64,000 nt of DNA from Schizochytrium sp. CCTCC M209059. Its lineage: Eukaryota; Sar; Bigyra; Thraustochytrida; Thraustochytriidae. The notes beneath the pieces are model-generated. The model did no database searches. It saw only the letters and a program-made list of their open reading frames with translations, and was not told the DNA's origin. Shown here piece by piece: positions 9,338 to 19,426 of the stretch (its first letter is position 1; each line of letters opens with the position of its first letter). The translations under genes and the position numbers were made by a program. Location of the stretch: positions 1,426,696-1,490,695 of the forward strand of contig KN805371.1 of NCBI GenBank assembly GCA_000818945.1. Direction: 5' to 3'.

Positions 9338-10434
9338 GATTGCCACTCTGCTAACTCTGGCGAGCACCTAAGTACCTGCGAAAAGATGTGCGTGCGTGTC
9401 CGAGCACGCGGTGAACCCGGCCTTCAGTGGGCGAAGTGCGCTCGCCGGGCGTACAGCGACGAGCCTGCTACTCCTCCTACTCCTCGTCGTCAGTGTTTCC
9501 TTCCTTGCAACCCTGGGTCGCGACGCTGACGAGCGAGCGAGGAGCAGGCAGGTAGGCACACAGGCAGGCACGCAGGCAGGCAGGCGCGACAAGATGTCCC
9601 GCCCAAGCCACGCTTGGACTCGAGGCGCAAAGCACGAAGTCTGCGGCGGCGGCGGTCAGCTTGGTCGCGCACGCGCACGAGAGCCTCGTTCGTCGCCGCG
9701 CAGCGTCGCCGGCAGCTCAGGTCGTCGAATCGCCGCCCCGCTCGAAGCGCCGGAAGCCTGTCCGCGTGCGTGCGTGCGTGCGTGCGTGCGTAGGTGCGTA
9801 CTGCCCGCTGCGCGCTCGGATCCGCGTCTGCTGGCCGGGCCTGCGCGGCGCGCTCGCTTGCTCGCTCGCTCGCTCGCAGGATCGCAGCCGGCGCGGACTC
9901 GAGCCAAGCAGGTGTTTTGGCGGCCGCTGCCGCTTGACTGGCCTCTCGCCGCGCGCTCTTTTTTCAGTCCCCAGAACTAGTTTTGCGAACCACGATCTTA
10001 CTTATAAAACTAGTACAGATCTGTGGGATGAGATACGTAATTCTGCTCCGAGCATCGACTTCTCAAAGATACGGACTCACAGTCAGGTCGCGCAGCAGCG
10101 GCAGCTGTAATGGCAATCGAGAGCCGCGTGCGGCTGCGCACAGAGGGAGGAAGCCCCGGGAGCTGGCCGAGGATGTCCGGCCAGGCAGGCTGTGACGAAC
10201 TGCGGCGGCCCCAGCGACCGGCGTTGGGTCTTGCCTGCGGCTGACTTGCCGAGTGGCGGCGACACTGCCGGCCAGCAGCGACTGCGACAGCGACAGCGAC
10301 AGCGACTGCGACCGCGACTGCGACTGCGACTGCGACTGCGACTACGACTGCGACCAAACTTGTGAAGGCGGAGCCGCCGCGCGCCACGATGATGCAGAGA
10401 AAGAAGAAAAGAAATGAAATGAAGAAGAAAGAAA
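9338..10434. other. Intergenic: GC-rich divergent promoter region
   Basis: Between the Rab start codon and the next plus-strand ORF. It contains (GGCA)/(CGTG)/(CTCG) tetranucleotide stretches (about 9550-9590, 9768-9790, 9850-9880) and a 6-bp-periodic GCGACA/GACTGC array at about 10275-10352. Long open frames here exist on both strands in several phases and reflect base composition. No gene is supported. Confidence 0.5.
10275..10352. repeat. 6-bp-periodic GCGACA / GACTGC array
   Basis: Hexamer units (GCGACA, GCGACT, GCGACC) run for about 78 bp upstream of the small helical ORF. Confidence 0.85.
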
Positions 10435-11151
10435 ATGAGAATGAAAAAGTTGGAAAAACTTGCAACGACTCCGAGACGCAGCTCCGTGCACGATATCAGG
10501 ATAGACCGATTTGTCTTGGAGAAAAAGTTTTTGGGGCTCTTTGCAGAAGAGCCTTCAAGTTGGGCCTTGGCTTCACCATCGCTCGGGATGCAGCAGCTCC
10601 AGACGCTCATCGAGGAGGCCTTGATTGAAGTCGGCGCGGAGCAAGAGCGGGAGCGGGAGCGGGAGCGGGAGCGGGAGCGGGAGCGAGTAGAGATGGGAGG
10701 CCTGGAGGATGAGGTGAAGAAGGCAGCGGAAGACGCCCCGGAGGCCTTTCGCAAGCTGGCAGAGGAGGCCAGCAAGGCCGACGATGCCGACGGGCTGGCT
10801 TCGGTAGCCAAGAGCGCCGTGCAGAGGCTTGCGGAGGGCGCCACCAAGAGGATCGACACTGCTGCGCACGATGCGCACACGCGCAGCGACGATAACAAGC
10901 AGGAGGTCTACGACAAGCTCAAGTCCAAGACCTCGCATCCGTGTAATGAGATCGCCGAGGACTTTGTCCGAGCCGCCACCTTTGCAAGCTCGGACAGCAT
11001 CTTTGGCACGGCCCGCGATCTCTTCACTTGTGTCTTTGTTCCCAGCCAGCGCGAGGAAGTCCTCGGCAGGCACCACGACAAGCTTCGGACGCGTCTGGAG
11101 GAGCTTGAAAAGGCACAGGCCGAACGCATCAAGAAGCAGGAAGAACATTAG
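10435..11151 (+). CDS. Small charged helical protein of unknown function
   Basis: The frame is open from the ATG at 10435 (238 aa). The real start could be the ATG at 10588 (MQQLQTLIEEALIEVGAEQ) or at 10693 (MGGLEDEVKKAAEDA), because the part in between contains a GAGCGG repeat coding (ER)n. From MGGLEDEVKK on, the protein is an alanine/lysine/glutamate-rich helix with repeat-like A-x-x-A-x-K spacing. A short segment with Cys and aromatic residues (FGTARDLFTCVFVPS) follows, then a coiled-coil end (RTRLEELEKAQAERIKK). No family is recognised. The composition after 10690 is convincing as coding. The stop at 11151 is followed by a 380-bp convergent spacer. Confidence 0.55.
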   Translation: MRMKKLEKLATTPRRSSVHDIRIDRFVLEKKFLGLFAEEPSSWALASPSLGMQQLQTLIEEALIEVGAEQERERERERERERERVEMGGLEDEVKKAAEDAPEAFRKLAEEASKADDADGLASVAKSAVQRLAEGATKRIDTAAHDAHTRSDDNKQEVYDKLKSKTSHPCNEIAEDFVRAATFASSDSIFGTARDLFTCVFVPSQREEVLGRHHDKLRTRLEELEKAQAERIKKQEEH

Positions 11152-11532
11152 AGGGACAGCTCACCACAAACTCATTCCTCCACGCTGGTGACGCAGGGCG
11201 CTGCTGACCCTGGGTCACCTCTTTTTTTAATCAAAGTTATGGATTTAAAGTACGATATTTTGAAAGCCTCGATTGCTTTTGCTTTCCTTTCTTATGTTTT
11301 TGGTTTCATGTTTGGAGAATGATGGCTTCTTCTTCTTCTTCTTCTTCTTCTTCTTCTTCTAATTTCGAAAAACAAGAACTCCGTGCAAAGTTTGTGACTT
11401 TCACAAGACAAGATGACAGCAAATCATTGACTATTGTTGCCAAGGTTCGGGGTAATGCGATAAGAAGACGGCTTCTTTTTTCTTTTCTTTTTTTAAAGGG
11501 GGTGGGGAGGAGGTGAAAAGATAAAAAGCACC
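11152..11532. other. Convergent 3' spacer with (TTC)n tract
   Basis: AT-richer than the flanking genes. It carries about eleven TTC/TCT units at 11325-11360. It should contain the 3' ends of both converging transcripts. No ORF is supported. Confidence 0.6.
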
Positions 11533-14257
11533 TTAGCGCGTGAAAAGCTGCTCGGTGAACTTGACATAGTCGCCGTCCGACATGTTCCCCTGCAAATAGG
11601 AGGCGAGATCAGCGTCAATGGCGCCAAAGTTCTTTTGAATCTGTTCAGAGGAGAGCGAGCCCTCAGGAGCAATGGCCTTGAAGGCTTCGACGACGTCATC
11701 CTTGGAGTCGCCAGACTGGAGCTCGTCGACGAAAAAGGCAATGAAATCATCCTGCGTGAATACCATCGTCGACGAGCGCGCTCGCATGCGGGACTCCAGC
11801 TCCTGATCATCGAGATCGATACCCGCGCCAAGGCAAGCCTCGCGCAGCTCTGAAAGGCGGAGCTTGCCATCATTGTCGGTGTCAAAGACGCTAAAGATCT
11901 CTTGAGCCTCCTTGAGCTGCTCCGGTGAGATCTGCAGCGACTTTTGCGCCATAAGCTGTGCAGAGATAGCCTCATCAGCACGCTTCAGATCCTTGAGCAG
12001 CTGCTCGTGGTTGGAGCGAAGTGAAAAGATCGTGTGCGTCGTGTACGTGTTAGCCACGAGCTCGGCCTCCTCGCATGCCTGCGAGGCTTCTTCGAGCGCG
12101 GCAAGCTTAGCGGCGCCCGCCGAGTCCTCGCCAGCGACCTCGCTGCGCAACTTGGCGATGGCCTCCTTTTGGTCGTCAAGGGACCCGGAAACACCACCTA
12201 GGGCAGCGCGCTGGCCGTCGCAAAAGCTGGCAAACTCGTTGGCGAGACCCGCAAAACGCTGAGACAGCTCGTCGCGCCGCTGCTCGGCCGCCAACACAGA
12301 GCCCAGGTCGCTCTGCAGCGAACCCACCTTGCTCTGCATCGACTCGATACGGCTGCGCTGCTGTGTGCAGTGATCCTTGGCGTCCGGCCGCTTGCTCTCA
12401 ATCTCCGCGGCAAGGGCCGAAACCTCGTCGACGCTCGTCAGCGCCGCCTGCACGCTTTGCTCAATCGATCCCATTTGGCCCTGGAGCTCGGTCATTTCCG
12501 CAGTGGTGGCGCCCGTAATGTCCTCACTCAGGCTCTGATCAAGCTGGTCCACGAGGAAGTCGAGCTCGTTGATCTTTTGCAGGTAGAGCTTATCCTTGGC
12601 CGCAAGCGCCTTCTCCGACTCCAGCGCCGACTCCAGCGCAGAACGGTGGCTCTCGCCCTGGGACTTGCAGGTCGACATCTTCTCGTCAAGATCGCGCATA
12701 CCCTGGCTGGCATCTGCCACACCCGCGTGGCCCTCGCTAGTCTCGGCCTTGGCCACAATGGCGCGGAGCTCCTCCATCACAGTGTCATAAAGCTTGAGAC
12801 GACTCTCGTAGCTCGCGTGCATCTCAAGCTCGGTTTCGAGCTCAGAGACAGAGCTGCCCTTGACGCCTTCCCCAAAGACGGCAAGCTTTTCGTCGAGCCA
12901 CACGTTCACCGCCACCGACTTGGCCTTAAACTTGGCCACTGCATGATCTGCCATGCGGTAGCTGAGGTAGCGATCAAGCATTTGCCGCTCATACGTTTGC
13001 TCGGCGTGCTCAAGGCTCTCCCAGGCTGCGCCAAGGTCTGCCGGCGGGATCTCGGCAGTAAAATCGGGTCGGTTATTGTTCCGCTTGCTGCTCACCAGGG
13101 TCGTGTAGACACCTTCGGCCTCGGCGCGTTTTGATGCCATCTCGGGCTTGACGTTGTTCATGTACGTGTTAAAGTCGTCGAGAGCCGCCTTGACATCATC
13201 GGTGGCGCTCAGCGCTGGCGCGTTCTCGAATCGGCTCTTGTTGCTGCTTACAAAGTCCTGCACCTCCTTGCTCAGCTGCGTGTACTGGTTCATCCAGTCA
13301 TCGTGGCGCCGCGTTACCGCGACAGCGTTCTTGACAGCCCGAAGCTTGGACTCCAGCTTGGCCTGGCCCGCAAACAGCTTGAAGAACTGGCTCAGGTACG
13401 CCACTTGTGACTTTTCATCGGGGTGCTCGACCACGTCCTCCGGGTCCAAGAGTCGGGCGATGCCCAGCTTGTCCTCGGCGATGGAAAAGGCCTGTTCACA
13501 GTTTGCCAGGCCTTCTGCGGGCGACAGCCCATCGAACTCGAGCAGATCAGGGCGATAGCGATGGATGAGCGCATTGAAGGCGAGGCCATCCGTCCAGGAC
13601 GAAGTGAAGTCCTTGACGTCCACATTCGCGTAGCCCTTGGTGGAGCGCTGCAGCCACAAGAGAAGACCGGCCTTGCCGTCGGCGCCGCTCACCTCAAAGC
13701 GCAGAATGATGGTCCACAGGAGACCGAGGACGAGCTTTTCGTTGCCCTTGAGGATATCCGAGGAACCAATGTTTACCAGCGGAATGTCGTGGTCGCGAAT
13801 GAACTTGAGGCACTGGTTCAGGTTCTCGAGCTTTTGAATGTCCATTTTGGGCTTGCTGTTGATGCGTCCTACATTTTCGTCCGAAATGCGGCCCAAAAGG
13901 GACGCAAGGACGGTGCCGTCCGCAAGGTCAGGCACCAGTTCCTCGATCTTGTTCCCAGGGGGAAGATACTGGTTCGCCCTGCGCAGTTAAACGAAGAAAT
14001 GGATTAGGATTGTCGTGATATCAGACAGACCAGACCATTCATTACACACAATGTTTGTCCGGTTCCGGTTCCGGTTCCGAGTACGTCCCGTCAGTTTCCG
14101 ATGTTTGTCGCGACAAATAAAGTCGAAAAGAGAGAGAGTGAGAGAGCGCAGCGCGCCTTGACGCTGCGCACGAGCGCTCAACTTACCATCGCGTGAATGT
14201 CTTGCGCTGGATTCCGATCCAGGCCTCGCGGTCCTCGTTGTTGTGCACGCGAGACAT
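11533..14257 (-). CDS. Alpha-actinin, 2 exons, 838 aa
   Basis: Exon 1 is 14257-14187 and exon 2 is 13978-11533 (GTAAGT donor, GCGCAG acceptor); together they give exactly 839 codons. The protein begins MSRVHNNEDREAWIGIQRKT and continues TFTRWANQYLPPGNKIEEL across the splice, the classic actin-binding start. Two calponin-homology domains lie at about 13-120 and 125-230. A helical rod follows at about 250-690, long enough for about four spectrin-like repeats. EF-hands occupy about 705-838. The first EF loop (DTDNDGKLRLSE) is canonical for Ca2+; the later ones are degenerate. Known role: antiparallel dimer that cross-links actin filaments in a Ca2+-sensitive way. A 620-bp divergent region separates it from the next gene. 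Confidence 0.95.
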
Positions 14258-14879
14258 CCTGCTTGCTTGCTTGCTAACTTGCTTGCCTTTGGTTTTCGGT
14301 GGATGGACAAGGTCAATCTAGGCCGTCTTGCTGCTATAGCGATCGAGGCGTAGCTCGCCGGCAGTGCCCGGCGAAAGCGCGAGCGAGGGCGAGAGCAACG
14401 AAGCGAAGAACCAAGGGTGCGCGTACGCACGCACACTCGCTCGCTCGCTCGCTCGAACTGCAGCGGTCGCGGGCGGTCGAGACGTGAGGGCGGTCGGCAC
14501 GCGGTCGGCTTCTGGTTGGATTTTTGCTTTTTGGATTTGACTGACAATTTGATTTTTTGTTCTTTCTCTCTCTCTCTCGAACGATTGATTCAGACCCAAA
14601 GCGAGACTGGATCTTTTCTGTGAATTGAGTTGTTCAAGTTACAAATATGCTCAACGTGCTACACGTTCGCACCACTCGTAGCCAAAAGAAACTTGCAAAG
14701 TTGTTCACCGCGCACAAGGAAAGAAAGAAGCGAAAGCCGCAAGACGACAACTCGAGACTCCATCAAGACGACGACGACAACGACGACGACGACGAAAAAG
14801 GGTGCGTCGTTCGCCGCCAATCTCTGCTGACGGGTGTAGCCAGCTGGTGCGAGTGGTAACTACTGCAAAGAAGGAGAAG
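14258..14879. other. Divergent promoter, alpha-actinin / FAM185A-like
   Basis: About 620 bp between two divergent start codons. It holds short TGCT/CTCG tetranucleotide runs near 14262-14290 and 14436-14455, a (TC)n stretch near 14565-14580, and a CGACGA-rich tract near 14765-14800. No gene is supported. Confidence 0.55.
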
Positions 14880-16159
14880 ATGGCCTTGACGCTCCGCAAC
14901 CTTCGAAGAGCTGCCACCGCTCTCGCCTCGCAACAACACTTGGGAGCCGCGCGTTTCGTACGTGCCGCGCACCAAGATGCTGCTCAGCATCTCAAAGAGC
15001 TAGAATTTAAGGTACGTGGAAAAGGTTGAAAGAAACCAGCAGCGCAAAAGCTAACAAGGTGATGCGGATCAAACAGAATGATGGCCCAGGTAAAGTGGTG
15101 GCCAAGTCCACCGGCAAAGCTGCGCTTCGCCTTGTTCCGGGCGAAAGTCAGAGCACAACCGTCAGATTCGCCAAGGGCCCAAACGTTAATGTCTCACAGG
15201 ACAAGCACAGTGCATGTGTTAACTTTACATCAAACGAGGATGTTCTCTCTACGGAGTTTGTCATCCCCTATCGATCAGACGTGGAGCTGGTGTCGCAGGC
15301 TGGATCGCTCGAGATCACTGACTACCTCGAAGGAGATCTCACGGCCCATGGTCACACTGGAATTCGTCTTGGCAAAGTGCGGGGCAACAAGGTGGACCTC
15401 ACGAGCCAAGGCGACATCAAGGTCAGCAAGGACCTCGAAGCCGTTGACATGACAATCACTTGCGCATCCTTTTCGACGCGCAAGCTTCTTGCGCAGTCTG
15501 CACGTCTCGAGTCCACGAGCGGCAATATGGACATTCAGGCAGCCTACGTGGACGAGGCGACAATTACTGCACATAATGGAGGCACGCTTGCAGTCAACGG
15601 ATTCCACGGACGTCTTGTCGTGCGAGGTTCCGCCAACGTCAAGCTTCTCGGCGTCAGCGGTTCTGTAGACCTCGAGATTGAGCGTGGCGACGTTGAGGTC
15701 CAATTCGACTCTCTCTCGGAAACGACTCCTTGCCGTCTCGTCACCCAGGATGGCGCAATCCAGGTCACGCTTCCCATGGACCAAGAAATCCTCGTCGATG
15801 CTGGTGCTAAGAACCCGATTGAAAAATGTCCAGAGGGTCTCGTGGCGTCCGTCGATGAGCCGAACGTTGTGCGTGGCACCTTTGCTGGGGTCCCAGAGCC
15901 CAACAGGGCCACGCATCGTGCGAGTATGACGGGCAAGGTGAACTTGGAAGCCACCAAGACTCGCCAGGCTACATGGTCTGGTGCGACGACCAATCAATCA
16001 GATGATGACGAAGGAGACGCTGTGGTTGCGAGTGGAGGGGAGGCCCTGCAAACGCTTGCGCGTCTTTCGATCCAGGCGCCCCAAGGTAGTGTCTCGCTTG
16101 AGGCTGTCAGCTGGATTGACCGAATCCGCAACCGCTTCCTACCTTCATCTGAACCGTAA
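14880..16159 (+). CDS. FAM185A-like beta-repeat protein, probably mitochondrial, 2 exons, 404 aa
   Basis: Exon 1 is 14880-15011 and exon 2 is 15077-16159, phase 0, with a GTACGT donor and AAACAG acceptor. The intron has a CTAAC branch-like motif. The N-terminus (MALTLRNLRRAATALASQQH) is Arg/Ala/Leu-rich without acidic residues, like a mitochondrial presequence. Residues about 80-320 are repeated short beta-strand units (V-x-L-x-x-x-x-G-x-I/V), with the alternating pattern of the DUF4097/'adhesin' beta-solenoid seen in FAM185A. Examples are SGNMDIQAAYVDEATITAHN and SGSVDLEIERGDVEVQF. The biochemical function of this family is unknown. The 3' end converges with the sulfotransferase gene, with only 100 bp between stop codons. 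Confidence 0.7.
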
Positions 16160-16259
16160 AAATAAAAAGCTATGACTGAAGTCATCGTCGATGATGGGCA
16201 GGGGAGTCTCTCTGCCTCAAGGATAATGAGAAGCCACCGTGGGCTGCACTTTTTGGCGT

Positions 16260-17582
16260 TCAATGATGGAGCGCCGGCATTTGCTGTCCGCAAAACCCGT
16301 CCGTTTCCCAGTTCGCCTCGAGATCTTGCTCACGGGGCATAGAGTAGCCAAATTGCCGCAATGCATAGAGTACCTTTGCGCGTCGTAAGGACCCGAAATT
16401 TACCTCGGCTCGCTCCTTGGGCGAAAATTTGCGCCCCCCAAAGGATTCGCGATGCGATATAAAATTGTTCGCTTGTTCTTGGACAGTCTGGGGCAAAACA
16501 CGCAACATTGACCATTCACGACCTGCGAAGTCGAGTAGTGTGTGCAGACACGGCACATTGTTTTCGCTGACAAGGTCCTCGATGCGAATGGCCAGATACT
16601 GATTGGCGTTCAAGTGGCCGGTTAGCCAGTGCATGGCCTCCAGATCATACCTTGCGTCGAATTCAAGCCTATTGCGTACACCTCCCCTACATTGTTCGTT
16701 GTCGAGAGCGTCAGTGTAAAAGATTTTGCAAACATCCCTGAAGAACCTGTCAAAGGTGCCACCGGCGAGGTCTCGCGGGTCTCTGAGCAAGTGAATGTAG
16801 CGTAATTGGTCACCAAAGAGTTTGTGCAGCATTGGCAGCAAGAGAGTTGTTCGTGGTTGCTTGAGTGCGACCATCACCGCATCATCGCCACTGAAGCGGA
16901 GCTGTTGAAGCAAGACGCGCAACATGATTTGTAGACCCGAAAACCACGCTCCTTTGGACCGAACGTGGTCGTTAAACTCCATGCCGAAGACGCCATGTTC
17001 AGCGAGAATGGTCGTATAAATGTCGCCCACTTTCAAGCTCGAGGTTGCGTTCTCTTCTGTGCACGAAACCATGTCATAAATGCCCATCCACGCGACGGAG
17101 TCGCGCGAGTGTGAGGTTTTGCCAAAGGAGACATTAAATGCAGAAAAGAAGTCGACGAGAGAGCGTGTTCCCGAGTCGCCGATCCCGCCAATGAATAAGG
17201 GGATGCCCGTGCCACGCTCTAGTAGCATTGTCTGCAGCTCGTCTGCAAGCGAGAGAATGGAACTCTTGCACGTTATATCGTCTTTCTGCGAAGCAATATA
17301 CGCCTTGAAGGTGCTCAAACTATGCCAACCGGGGTTTGAAATCTCTCTCTCGTCTGCTCTGGCGTGCGAACTACTCCTTGGCCCGCCGCTCGCAGGGCCC
17401 TCGCCATATTTGTCACCGAGAAGAGCGCTCGAGGCGTCTAGCGGGCGACGAAGAAGTCCGGTGCTGTCCATCCCGGCTCTCTGCGCTGTCCACGCTACGA
17501 GGACAAGCCCAAAAACGACGGCCACTAACTTGAACACCGACGAGCGGTGCCGCGTGGCCGCTCTTGACCTGCCCCGCGTCAT
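16260..17582 (-). CDS. Sulfotransferase-like type II membrane protein, 440 aa
   Basis: I start at the ATG at 17582 (MTRGRSRAATRHRSS); a frame open further upstream begins with GTG. A short basic cytosolic tail is followed by one hydrophobic segment (VFKLVAVVFGLVLVAWTA, about residues 16-34), which predicts a signal anchor and a Golgi/ER-lumenal catalytic domain. The lumenal part shows a PAPS 5'-phosphosulfate-loop-like GGIGDSGTRSLVDFF at about 132-146 and a 3'-phosphate-binding-like LLRDPRDLAGG, the two hallmarks of sulfotransferases. It also has N-glycosylation sequons (NVS, NAT). The acceptor is unknown; carbohydrate or tyrosine are possible. The family call is by motif only. Confidence 0.65.
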   Translation of the reverse strand: MTRGRSRAATRHRSSVFKLVAVVFGLVLVAWTAQRAGMDSTGLLRRPLDASSALLGDKYGEGPASGGPRSSSHARADEREISNPGWHSLSTFKAYIASQKDDITCKSSILSLADELQTMLLERGTGIPLFIGGIGDSGTRSLVDFFSAFNVSFGKTSHSRDSVAWMGIYDMVSCTEENATSSLKVGDIYTTILAEHGVFGMEFNDHVRSKGAWFSGLQIMLRVLLQQLRFSGDDAVMVALKQPRTTLLLPMLHKLFGDQLRYIHLLRDPRDLAGGTFDRFFRDVCKIFYTDALDNEQCRGGVRNRLEFDARYDLEAMHWLTGHLNANQYLAIRIEDLVSENNVPCLHTLLDFAGREWSMLRVLPQTVQEQANNFISHRESFGGRKFSPKERAEVNFGSLRRAKVLYALRQFGYSMPREQDLEANWETDGFCGQQMPALHH

Positions 17583-18703
17583 GCCGCTGCGCAGCAGCCT
17601 CTGTCTTACTCGGCTGATCTCGCGTTGCACGCTATTTTTGCTTGCTGGTGGCGCGGCCGGGGCGGTCGGTGATGATGTGTCCGGCCGACCTGGCTGGTAG
17701 GAAATCAGTGCTGCACTGAAAAGTGCTGCACTTGTGTCGGTTTTGGGTTTCTCATCGACACCCGATTTACTACTCTCATCAAATGCGATTGGGCAGGGGA
17801 GGGCAGGGGAGGGCAGGGCGGGGCAGGGCAGGGCAGTCTATCGTTGGCCCAAGGCCCAAGAGACAAGACCGTGCCTGAGGAAGAGCATACTTTGGAGGCA
17901 GGCAGCGCTAGTATGCGTGCCGATCGCGTAGCCAGGTGCAAGGAAAAAAGGTACGAGCATAGAGAATATGACCCCCGAACTTCCTTCGGGCAGCCCTCCG
18001 AAAGCGCAGAATATAGAAGGCAGGACAGAACAAAGTCAACAAGTTATCGTTTTAACTCGATCTTATTCTCACCCTTGACCTCATTTTCGTGCGATTTGCA
18101 TGTTTCGAAGGGAATGGACTGCGTGCAAATGCTTGGATGAACGTTTCAAAGCCTTGGTCGTGTTCGCCGCAAACGTCTCAAAACGTTTTCCACATTCGCC
18201 GCGAACGTTTCGAACAGTTCGTCGCGACAGATTCGAGTTATTGCATACCGCAGTAAATGTCGAGAATGCATACTTATTTTCTGCAGGAACACTGTCTTGG
18301 TGATCCGGCAAGGTGTGTTCCAAAAGGTTTCTTAACAAGCAAAAAAAAAGATCGTAAATACTTGCTCGGTTGTAGCAACACATCGCAATTGAGTTTGAGC
18401 AGCGCCTCATGACCAAGATGCAAATGCTGTTTTCCTACCTCAGTGCAAACTGTCAAGTTTTCTCTTCTTCGTCAGTAGAAACGAGTTCTCCTTTCGTCAA
18501 CTACTTTACATAATGACGACCACGTAGCACCTTTTACAATTTGGGAAAACCTTATGCGCATCCTAATGCGTGAATCAATTGCCGCTGGCCTCAGAATTCT
18601 ATTGCTGGCCCTAGGAGTTTGCTATTGACCACTGGCAAACACGAGCAATGAGATACAGCTCATAGTGCTCATGGAAAAAGTTAGCGCGCTTTGGCATTAT
18701 AGA
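17583..18703. other. Intergenic region with G-quadruplex-like tract
   Basis: Upstream of the sulfotransferase gene lies a G-run array at 17791-17836. The rest (17840-18700) is close to 50% GC and AT-richer towards 18700. It has only short frames, and none is convincing as a gene. Confidence 0.5.
17791..17836 (+). repeat. G-rich 5-bp array (GGGCA/GGGGA), quadruplex-prone
   Basis: Nine consecutive GGG-N2 units within 46 bp. At least four G-triplets with 1-2-base loops satisfy the usual G4 pattern. It lies about 210 bp upstream of the sulfotransferase start codon, with the G-rich strand opposite to the coding strand. Confidence 0.85.
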
Positions 18704-19426
18704 CTACTTCTTTTTCGCTTGTTTTTTGGGTCGGCCCGGAGATTTGCGCGCTTTCGTGGACGTTTGACGAGAGCTTGAACCCTGCGAGGTAGAGGAGACC
18801 AAAGATTCCTGGGGCGCTGGGCCGCCTTGCGCTTCTGGGGCAACGTGATAACGCCAACGCTGAGCTAGACGGGGCACGAGAAATTTTGCCTTTGGAAAAG
18901 GCATAGAGGGATCGGGCGGAGCACCCGTCACATGTTCCAAGGGGACGATATCTTCGCAAACCAAGAGCTCTTCAAGAGGCATGGCGCTGTAGTATGGTCC
19001 CATGCGCTTTTTGATGTTGCTCCAGTGCGCGCTGGTTGTGCCGTCCTGCGCAATGAAAACCTGCCAGCCGGTGGGGCTGCCTTGGTCATCGACAAGCTTC
19101 TCGTGAAGGTTTCCGAGTTTGACGAAGACAAACTTGTTGCTTTTTTGTTTTGCGCGTGCTCGCTTCTTGCCACGTCGCGGGGCCTTGACCGTGGCCCCTG
19201 GCGTCTTCTCCTGCACCACGCTCACGGGCAGGTCAGCGTCCAACATGCCGGCGAGCGCATCCTTTGCCGCCTCCTCTGAAAAAGGATACCGCTGCGCAGC
19301 CGCGGCTTTCGGGGTGGGCTTGAGCACGGACTGCGCGGGGTCCTGCGCCGCGGACTGCGCGGGGTCCTGCGCCGCGGACTGCGCGGGGCCCGGGCCTGAG
19401 GCGGCGTTCTCCGTGGAGGGCTCCAT
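18704..19426 (-). CDS. Orphan basic protein with PAQSAAQD repeats, 240 aa
   Basis: Start chosen at the ATG at 19426 (MEPSTENAASGPGPAQSAAQ). The frame is open upstream to 19543, but that part is hydrophobic and basic and looks like 5' UTR. Near the N-terminus the unit PAQSAAQD is repeated about three times (15- to 24-bp DNA repeats at 19320-19385). The middle (about 45-180) looks folded: PFSEEAAKDALAGMLDADLP, a basic RRGKKRARAKQK patch, then KFVFVKLGNLHEKL and GWQVFIAQDGTTSAHW. The C-terminus is a lysine-rich tail (RPKKQAKKK). The basic patches suggest a nuclear or nucleic-acid-associated protein. No family is recognised. Confidence 0.55.
   Translation of the reverse strand: MEPSTENAASGPGPAQSAAQDPAQSAAQDPAQSVLKPTPKAAAAQRYPFSEEAAKDALAGMLDADLPVSVVQEKTPGATVKAPRRGKKRARAKQKSNKFVFVKLGNLHEKLVDDQGSPTGWQVFIAQDGTTSAHWSNIKKRMGPYYSAMPLEELLVCEDIVPLEHVTGAPPDPSMPFPKAKFLVPRLAQRWRYHVAPEAQGGPAPQESLVSSTSQGSSSRQTSTKARKSPGRPKKQAKKK

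Noticed and set aside
9396..9980. 194-codon plus-strand ORF upstream of the Rab gene
   Set aside because: Tetranucleotide repeats and GC bias produce it; several frames are open together.
12370..13134. 254-codon ORF antisense to alpha-actinin
   Set aside because: Composition shadow with no domain; the sense gene is certain.
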